DNA of 44,211 bases, from contig NZ_CACSKB010000037.1 in assembly GCF_902706225.1 (NCBI RefSeq), positions 1-44,211 on the forward strand, written 5' to 3'. This document shows positions 39,696-44,211 of this stretch, in pieces. Source of the stretch: Microbacterium sp. 18062. Its GTDB lineage: Bacteria > Actinomycetota > Actinomycetes > Actinomycetales > Microbacteriaceae. The first letter of the stretch is position 1, and every line of letters begins with the position of its first letter. Below the pieces are notes generated by a model. It was not told the origin of the DNA and did not search any database. It was given only the letters and a program-made list of their open reading frames with translations. The translations under genes were made by a program, and so were the position numbers.

Positions 39696-40526
39696 ATGAG
39701 CTCTCTTCCCACGATCGCGATCCTCGGCGCCGGTTCCATGGGTGGCGCCATCCTGCACGGCGTCGTCTCCTCCGGCCGGGCGGGCGGGGTCACCGTGACC
39801 AACCGCACCCGGGCGAAGGCGGCCGCGCTCGCCGATCTCGCCGGCGTCACGAGCATCGCGCTCGAGGACGAGCCCGCGGGCAACGCTCGTGCCGCCGCAT
39901 CCGCCGATGTCGTGCTGATCGGGGTGAAGCCCGCGATGGTTCCCGACCTCCTCGCCGAGATCGGTCCGCACCTGCGCGCCGGGGCGATCGTCGTCAGCCT
40001 CGCCGCGGGCGTCACGATCGCGACGTTCGAGCGGATCCTCGGCCCGGATGCGGTCGTGCTGCGGTCGATGCCGAACACTCCGGCGGTCGTGGGCAAGGCG
40101 GTGACCGGGCTCGCCGCCGGCACGAACGCCGGGGCGGATGCGGTCGCCGCCGCCCGTGGCGTGTTCGAGACCGTCGGCACGGTGCTCGAGGTGCCGGAGG
40201 AGCGGATCGACGCGCTGTCGACGATCTCCGGCTCGGGGCCGGCCTATGTGTTCCTGCTGATCGAGGAGCTCACGAAGGCCGCCATCGGCAAGGGCTTCGC
40301 CGAGGACGAGGCGCGGGTGCTGGCGGAGCAGACCTTCATCGGCGCGGCAGCTCTGCTCGCTGCATCCGGCGAGGACCCCGCAGAGCTGCGCCGGCGCGTG
40401 ACGAGCCCGAAGGGCACGACGGAGAAAGCGATCGAGGTACTGCAGGAGGCGCGTCTCGACGAGGTGTTCGCGCGCGCGACGGATGCGGCGCTCGTGCGAA
40501 CGAAGGAGCTGGCGGCCGGCGCGTGA
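39696..40526 (+). CDS. proC: Pyrroline-5-carboxylate reductase
   Basis: A 276-aa enzyme for the last step of proline synthesis, NAD(P)H-dependent reduction of pyrroline-5-carboxylate. The Rossmann motif is ILGAGSMGGAI (glycines at 11-17). The substrate region includes VLRSMPNTPA. The C-terminal family signature is SGSGPAYVFLLIEELTKAAIGKG, with the later RRRVTSPKGTTEKAI block. The length is typical. The ATG is six bases after TAGGTT, so the mRNA is probably leaderless. Palindrome P5 follows the stop. Confidence 0.96.
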   Translation: MSSLPTIAILGAGSMGGAILHGVVSSGRAGGVTVTNRTRAKAAALADLAGVTSIALEDEPAGNARAAASADVVLIGVKPAMVPDLLAEIGPHLRAGAIVVSLAAGVTIATFERILGPDAVVLRSMPNTPAVVGKAVTGLAAGTNAGADAVAAARGVFETVGTVLEVPEERIDALSTISGSGPAYVFLLIEELTKAAIGKGFAEDEARVLAEQTFIGAAALLAASGEDPAELRRRVTSPKGTTEKAIEVLQEARLDEVFARATDAALVRTKELAAGA

Positions 40527-40556
40527 GCGCGCCCTAGCTTGACCGCCTCACGCCGG

Positions 40557-40617
40557 CGCGAGACTTCACGGATGCTGCCTCCCAGCGCCGACCGCCGAGC
40601 ATTCGTGACGTCTCGCG
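40557..40617. repeat. Palindrome P5
   Basis: Arms 40557-40575 (CGCGAGACTTCACGGATGC) and 40599-40617 (GCATTCGTGACGTCTCGCG) pair at 17 of 19 positions around a 23-base loop, 30 bases after the proC stop. It shares the CGCGAGAC / GTCTCGCG ends with P1 and P3. Confidence 0.8.
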
Positions 40618-40680
40618 GGATCTCCATCGGGAGGTGCGTTCGGTCGGTGCGGTAGCCGGTCCGCTCGGTCGACGCATCGG

Positions 40681-40686
40681 TACACT
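40681..40686 (+). promoter_or_regulatory. -10 box TACACT of the 159-aa hypothetical gene
   Basis: TACACT exactly six bases before the ATG at 40693. Confidence 0.5.
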
Positions 40687-40692
40687 GCGCTG

Positions 40693-41172
40693 ATGGCCGA
40701 CTCGTTCGCGCAGGCACAGCAGCGCATCCTCGCACTGAACTCCGACGACCTCCCGTTCGTGTACGAACCGACGCCGGACGGCGTCGTCGCGCGCTGGAAG
40801 TACGTCGACGCGCGATGGAGCAATGTGCTCGCCGCGGGAACGATCGACCGGGACTACGAGCTGCGCGTCGTGCTCGACCCGGCGACCTCGACCTGGCGGT
40901 TCCAGGAGCGTTCGACCAGCACCGAGGCCACCATCGGACCGGGCGGGCTGTCGTTCGAGTCCACGCGGTTCCGCGGCTACCGGAAGACGGTCTCGTTCTC
41001 GAAGAACTGGGCCGTCGACGCCGAGCAGACCGACCGCCACGGGACCACACGGGGTCAGAGCTTCGGGTGGTCGTTCACGACCGACGAGGTGAAGCGTCCC
41101 GTGACCGACGCGCTCGCCGCGGCCGGCTGGTCGAGGCACAAGGGCTTCTTCGCGCGGCTGTTCGGCGGATGA
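40693..41172 (+). CDS. Conserved-looking hypothetical protein
   Basis: A 159-aa soluble protein with no signal peptide or membrane segment and no motif I recognise. It looks like a mixed alpha/beta fold: VVARWKYVDARWSNVLAAG and YELRVVLDPATSTWRFQERS are probable strands, then a basic KTVSFSKNW region and a C-terminal helix (TDEVKRPVTDALAAAGW) followed by KGFFARLFGG. The even codon use and the TACACT box six bases before the ATG support a real gene. Function unknown. Confidence 0.7.
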   Translation: MADSFAQAQQRILALNSDDLPFVYEPTPDGVVARWKYVDARWSNVLAAGTIDRDYELRVVLDPATSTWRFQERSTSTEATIGPGGLSFESTRFRGYRKTVSFSKNWAVDAEQTDRHGTTRGQSFGWSFTTDEVKRPVTDALAAAGWSRHKGFFARLFGG

Positions 41173-41275
41173 GGACGTTCCTGCTCAGGCGCGTGACCTG
41201 ATTCTGCGCACCCGCAGCGGCTCTGAGCGGCTGGCTCCGTGGTCTTCTCGAGTGAGGGCCGCGGCGCGCCCGGCC

Positions 41276-41947
41276 TCAGCGGTCGAGGGAGGAGAAGCGC
41301 TCGATGTCGCTGTTGGTGCCCGAGACGATGATCAGGTCGTGGTTGGTGACGACGGTGTCCGCCTCCGCGTAGCGGAAGGGCTTTCCCGGGCTCTTCACGC
41401 CCACGACCGTCACCCGGTACTTCGTGCGCACGCCCGACTCGTTGAGCCCGATCCCGCGGATGAACTTCGGCGGATACATCTTCGCGAGCACGAAGTCGTC
41501 GTCGAACCGGATGAAGTCCAGCATCCGGCCGCTGACGAGGTGCGCGACGCGCTCGCCGGCCTCGCGTTCGGGGTAGATCACGTGGTTCGCCCCGACCCTG
41601 GCGAGGATCTTGCCGTGCGACTGCGACACCGCCTTCGCCCAGATCTGCGGCACCTTGAGGTCGACCAGGTTCGCGGTGATGAGCACCGACGCCTCGATCG
41701 AGGATCCCACCGCGACGACGGCGACCTGGAAGTCCTGCGCGCCGATCTGCTTGAGGGCCTCGAAGTTGCGGGCGTCGGCCTGCACGGTGTGGGTGACGCG
41801 CTCGGACCACTTCTGCACGAGGTCGAGGCTCGCGTCGATCGCGAGCACCTCGCGGTCGAGACGGTCGAGCTCGCCGGCGCACGCCGCCCCGAACCGACCG
41901 AGACCGATCACGAGCACCGGCGCATCGGTGCGGAGCTTCTCAACCAA
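41276..41947 (-). CDS. trkA: Trk/Ktr potassium uptake regulatory subunit (RCK domains)
   Basis: A 223-aa cytoplasmic gating subunit for a K+ transporter. An RCK_N Rossmann domain (VIGLGRFGAACAGEL, glycines at 15, 17 and 20; acidic Asp38 at the second-strand end) is followed by an RCK_C domain (about 140-223). Single RCK_N/C length fits KtrA/CeoB-type proteins rather than the double-length E. coli TrkA. The start is TTG at 41947, overlapping the trkH stop by eight bases, with GAAAGG upstream as ribosome site, so the two are coupled. Confidence 0.92.
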   Translation of the reverse strand: MVEKLRTDAPVLVIGLGRFGAACAGELDRLDREVLAIDASLDLVQKWSERVTHTVQADARNFEALKQIGAQDFQVAVVAVGSSIEASVLITANLVDLKVPQIWAKAVSQSHGKILARVGANHVIYPEREAGERVAHLVSGRMLDFIRFDDDFVLAKMYPPKFIRGIGLNESGVRTKYRVTVVGVKSPGKPFRYAEADTVVTNHDLIIVSGTNSDIERFSSLDR

Positions 41948-43382
41948 CGATCGGCCTTTCGACGGGCATCGAGTACAGCTGCGAGTGTGACGACGCGGCC
42001 ACCGCGGCGGCGAGTGTCACTGTACCAACGCGGCCCATGAACATCGTGGCGGCCAGCACATAGACGGCGGGGTCCGGCAGCTCGCCGGTCAGGCCGGTCG
42101 ACAGTCCCGCCGTGGCGAACCCCGAGACGACCTCGAAGAGCACCTCGTCGACGGGCGCCTTCGTGATCTGCGCGATCGTGATCGTCGATAGCGCGACGAT
42201 CGTGGCGCCCCAGGCGACGACCGAGAGGGCCACGCGCTGGACGTCGCTCGGGATGCGGCGGCCGAAGGCCTGCACCGCGGGGCGCCCCTTCGCCTCGGAG
42301 AAGACGGCGAGGGCGAGCACGGCGAGGGTGGTCACCTTGATGCCGCCGGCCGTGGAGGCGGATCCGCCGCCGACGAACATGAGCATCGCCCCCACCAGCA
42401 GCGACGACCCGTGCAGATCTCCGACGTCGATGACCGAGAACCCGCCGGAGCGCGTCATGGCGGACAGGAACAGCGATTGGAAGGCGGTGTCCCAGGTGTC
42501 CATGCCGCCGAAGGTCAGCGGGTTGTCGTACTCGAGCGTGACGAACACGATCGCCCCGGCGAAGAACAGCACGACGGTGGTGATGAGGGTGAGCTTCGTG
42601 TGCAGCGACCAGTGCCGCACGTGCCACTGGTGCCGCCACAGCGTGAAGATCACCGGGAATCCGATCGATCCCAGGAACACCCCGATCATCAGCACCGTCA
42701 TGAACACGTAGTCGTTCGCGAAGGGGGCGAGGCCGTCGGCGTTGGGGCTGAACCCGGTGTTCGTGAACGACATCGCCGCGAAGTAGGGGGCCTCCCAGAG
42801 GGCGGTGAGCGGATGCACCCCGCCCAGCAGCAGCGAGGGATACAGCAGCACGGCGAGCCCCGCCTCGATCACGAGCGTCGAGAGCGCGACCGTCCGCAGC
42901 AGCTGTCCGACCTCGCCGAGCCGCACGGTCTGACCCTCGTTCACCGGTCCGCCGTGCATGCGGAGCGGGTTCGAGTCGCCGGCGGCGATGAGCTTTGCGC
43001 GCAGGCCCAGGCGCTTCGAGATGATCATCCCGAGGATCGAGGCGAGTGTCAGCACGCCGAGGGCGCCGACGTTGACGCCGATGTAGATGAAGACGTGGCC
43101 GAGCGGCGACCAGTGCTCGCCCATGTTGACGGTCGACAGTCCCGTGACGCAGATGGTCGACACGGCCGTGAAGAGCGCGTCGGCGAGCGGGGTCGCCCTT
43201 CCGTCGGCCGCGGCGGCGGGCAGCGACAGGAGCGCGGTGAACACCAGGATGAGCGACGAGAAGATCAGCACCGCGAACCGCGCCGGAGACGACGTCGCGA
43301 ACGTCCGCGATCCGTCGCGGAGCCGTTCGAGGGATGCCGCGATCCGACGCCGCGAGGACAACCTCGCGGATTCGGACGTCAT
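41940..43382 (-). CDS. trkH: Trk/Ktr-type potassium transporter membrane subunit
   Basis: A 480-aa K+ uptake channel-like subunit with four pore-loop repeats: STICVTGLS (near 75-83), SFTNTGFSPN, AMTRSGGFS and SGFATAGLSTG, each with the selectivity glycine. About eight to ten transmembrane helices are visible. With the overlapping trkA it forms a KtrAB/TrkHA-type system, possibly Na+- or proton-coupled. It is divergent from an ArsR-type regulator gene (86-base gap), which might control it. TACCAT at 43432-43437 (minus strand) is a possible -10 box, and GAAAGGGG is a possible Shine-Dalgarno. Confidence 0.93.
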   Translation of the reverse strand: MTSESARLSSRRRIAASLERLRDGSRTFATSSPARFAVLIFSSLILVFTALLSLPAAAADGRATPLADALFTAVSTICVTGLSTVNMGEHWSPLGHVFIYIGVNVGALGVLTLASILGMIISKRLGLRAKLIAAGDSNPLRMHGGPVNEGQTVRLGEVGQLLRTVALSTLVIEAGLAVLLYPSLLLGGVHPLTALWEAPYFAAMSFTNTGFSPNADGLAPFANDYVFMTVLMIGVFLGSIGFPVIFTLWRHQWHVRHWSLHTKLTLITTVVLFFAGAIVFVTLEYDNPLTFGGMDTWDTAFQSLFLSAMTRSGGFSVIDVGDLHGSSLLVGAMLMFVGGGSASTAGGIKVTTLAVLALAVFSEAKGRPAVQAFGRRIPSDVQRVALSVVAWGATIVALSTITIAQITKAPVDEVLFEVVSGFATAGLSTGLTGELPDPAVYVLAATMFMGRVGTVTLAAAVAASSHSQLYSMPVERPIVG

Positions 43383-43455
43383 CCGAGGCCCCTTTCACGC
43401 ATGCAGCAGGTCAACGACCCGAACGCGTGTCATGGTACTCCGCTCGGCACCCGAC

Positions 43456-43461
43456 TAACCT
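43456..43461 (+). promoter_or_regulatory. -10 box TAACCT of the ArsR-family gene
   Basis: TAACCT seven bases before the ATG at 43469. Confidence 0.4.
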
Positions 43462-43468
43462 AAGGCGC

Positions 43469-43876
43469 ATGGCGGATATCTTCGGCGTGATCGCGGACGC
43501 GACCCGGCGCGACATCCTGCGTCTTCTTCTGGATCGTTCCGTCTCCGGGGAGCAGGGCACGAGCGTCTCCCACATCGTGCAGGAGCTCGGCGTCAGCCAG
43601 CCCACCGTGTCGAAGCACCTGAAGGTCCTCCGCGACGTCGAGCTGGTCTCGGTCCGCGAGGAGGGGCAGCACCGCTACTACTCCCTGTCGCCGGCTCCGC
43701 TCGACGAGATCGACGCGTGGCTGATCCCGTTCCTCGAGGACGAGTCGGATGCGGGCGCCGCCTACGTCTCCGCCCTTCCGGAGCCCGCGGCGCACGCGGC
43801 CGAGGTCGTCGGCCGCGCCGCCGCCTCCGTCGGCCGCGCGGTGACCGTCGCGCTGGGCAGGATCCCCGGGCGCTGA
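43469..43876 (+). CDS. ArsR-family winged-helix regulator
   Basis: A 135-aa ArsR-type repressor. Residues 1-72 are a compact winged helix: ADATRRDILRLL, the recognition region SHIVQELGVSQPTVSKHLKVL (33-53), and the wing VREEGQHRYYSL. There is no cysteine, so it is not a typical thiol metal sensor. The C-terminal 50 residues are Ala/Val/Gly-rich and helical. It is divergent from trkH and may regulate K+ uptake or itself; this is inferred from position only. The ATG lies seven bases after TAACCT, consistent with a leaderless mRNA. Confidence 0.88.
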   Translation: MADIFGVIADATRRDILRLLLDRSVSGEQGTSVSHIVQELGVSQPTVSKHLKVLRDVELVSVREEGQHRYYSLSPAPLDEIDAWLIPFLEDESDAGAAYVSALPEPAAHAAEVVGRAAASVGRAVTVALGRIPGR

Positions 43877-43892
43877 CCGTCGACGCCCGTCG

Positions 43893-44211
43893 TCAGGTGC
43901 CGCTGTCGGTGTCGCTGCTGTCGGTGTCGGTGCCCGAGCCGTCGTCGGGCCGGGTGGGCGGCGTTCCGCCGTCGTCGGCGCCGCCTCCCGGACCCATCTG
44001 CGGTCCGCCGTCGCCCGGGAACTCGCCCGGCTGGAACTGACTCTGGCCCGTCCCCTGCCCGAGCGCCCACCCGGTGGCGACGCCGCCCCCGAACGAGAGG
44101 CCGAGGGCGAGCACGCCTGCCGCGACGATGCCGCCGATCACGAGTCCGCGCCGTCGCCGCGGCTTCTCCTGGGCCGGCGCCGTCGACACGGGGGACGGCG
44201 CGCTTCCGTCC
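43893..44211 (-). CDS. Membrane-anchored hypothetical protein, probably 5'-truncated by the window edge
   Basis: Reading continues to the window end, so the true start is probably outside. The visible part has an Ala/Pro/Ser-rich cytoplasmic N-terminus, a basic EKPRRRR anchor, one hydrophobic helix (VIGGIVAAGVLALGLSFGGGV), then a Gly/Pro/Asp-rich extracytoplasmic tail ending in Asp/Ser/Thr repeats (GTDTDSSDTDSGT). A GTG at 44189 could be a start (98 aa), but it has neither a Shine-Dalgarno nor a -10 box. The function is unknown. It converges on the ArsR-type gene. Confidence 0.6.
   Translation of the reverse strand, partial: DGSAPSPVSTAPAQEKPRRRRGLVIGGIVAAGVLALGLSFGGGVATGWALGQGTGQSQFQPGEFPGDGGPQMGPGGGADDGGTPPTRPDDGSGTDTDSSDTDSGT

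Overview
This 44.2 kb window is GC-rich (roughly 70% G+C by eye), densely packed chromosomal DNA from an actinobacterium. I infer Microbacteriaceae, most likely Microbacterium, from the gene repertoire (F420/LLM oxidoreductase, PF13796-type sensor kinase, GMN-type CorA, TM0106-type nuclease-helicase), frequent GTG starts and very short intergenic spacers. I see no integrase, transposase, phage gene, tRNA, rRNA or CRISPR array. It reads as ordinary core and near-core genome.

Layout, left to right. 1-3.5 kb: LuxR-type response regulator and sensor kinase (minus) divergent from an MFS transporter. 3.6-7 kb: HAD phosphatase, then an ABC-2-like exporter pair (minus). 7.1-10.7 kb: aldo/keto reductase, a small membrane protein, a VOC protein, an AlkA-type glycosylase and an orphan winged-helix regulator with a long leader. 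11.1-14.5 kb: GNAT protein, DUF1622 membrane protein, two small acidic proteins, alpha/beta hydrolase, Nudix hydrolase, MarR regulator. 14.7-18.4 kb: a GH106-like rhamnosidase and an SDR, divergent from the MarR gene and preceded by two matching operator-like palindromes. 18.6-24.4 kb: sbcD-sbcC, a small membrane protein and a DHA2 MFS exporter. 24.7-27.7 kb: tandem universal stress protein, a 54-aa membrane protein, aldo/keto reductase, a degenerate phosphopantetheinyl-transferase homologue. 28.1-35.1 kb: nadE, a 1191-aa nuclease-helicase, and corA with a long leader holding a 20-codon upstream ORF. 35.2-40.5 kb: upp and tadA back to back, LLM oxidoreductase, CDF exporter, a serine-less alpha/beta hydrolase, proC. 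40.7-44.2 kb: a hypothetical protein, trkA/trkH, an ArsR-type regulator and a partial membrane-anchored protein.

The most unusual content is noncoding. (1) Five dispersed mosaic repeats (near 8.0, 13.9, 24.5, 27.9 and 36.5 kb) share modules, and each begins with the stop codon of a flanking gene. (2) Five long intergenic palindromes share GAGAC/GTCTC-containing arms; two are followed by short tandem repeats. (3) Twelve genes have a TANNNT hexamer exactly six bases before the start codon and two have it at seven, which implies widespread leaderless transcription. For upp and tadA the two -10 boxes are only 11 bases apart and face away from each other. (4) The corA leader contains a small ORF with an acidic/proline segment, reminiscent of Mg2+-sensing leader peptides. 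(5) Two proteins have lost expected catalytic residues: Ala115 at the nucleophile elbow of a hydrolase, and the K/E/K of a phosphopantetheinyl transferase motif.
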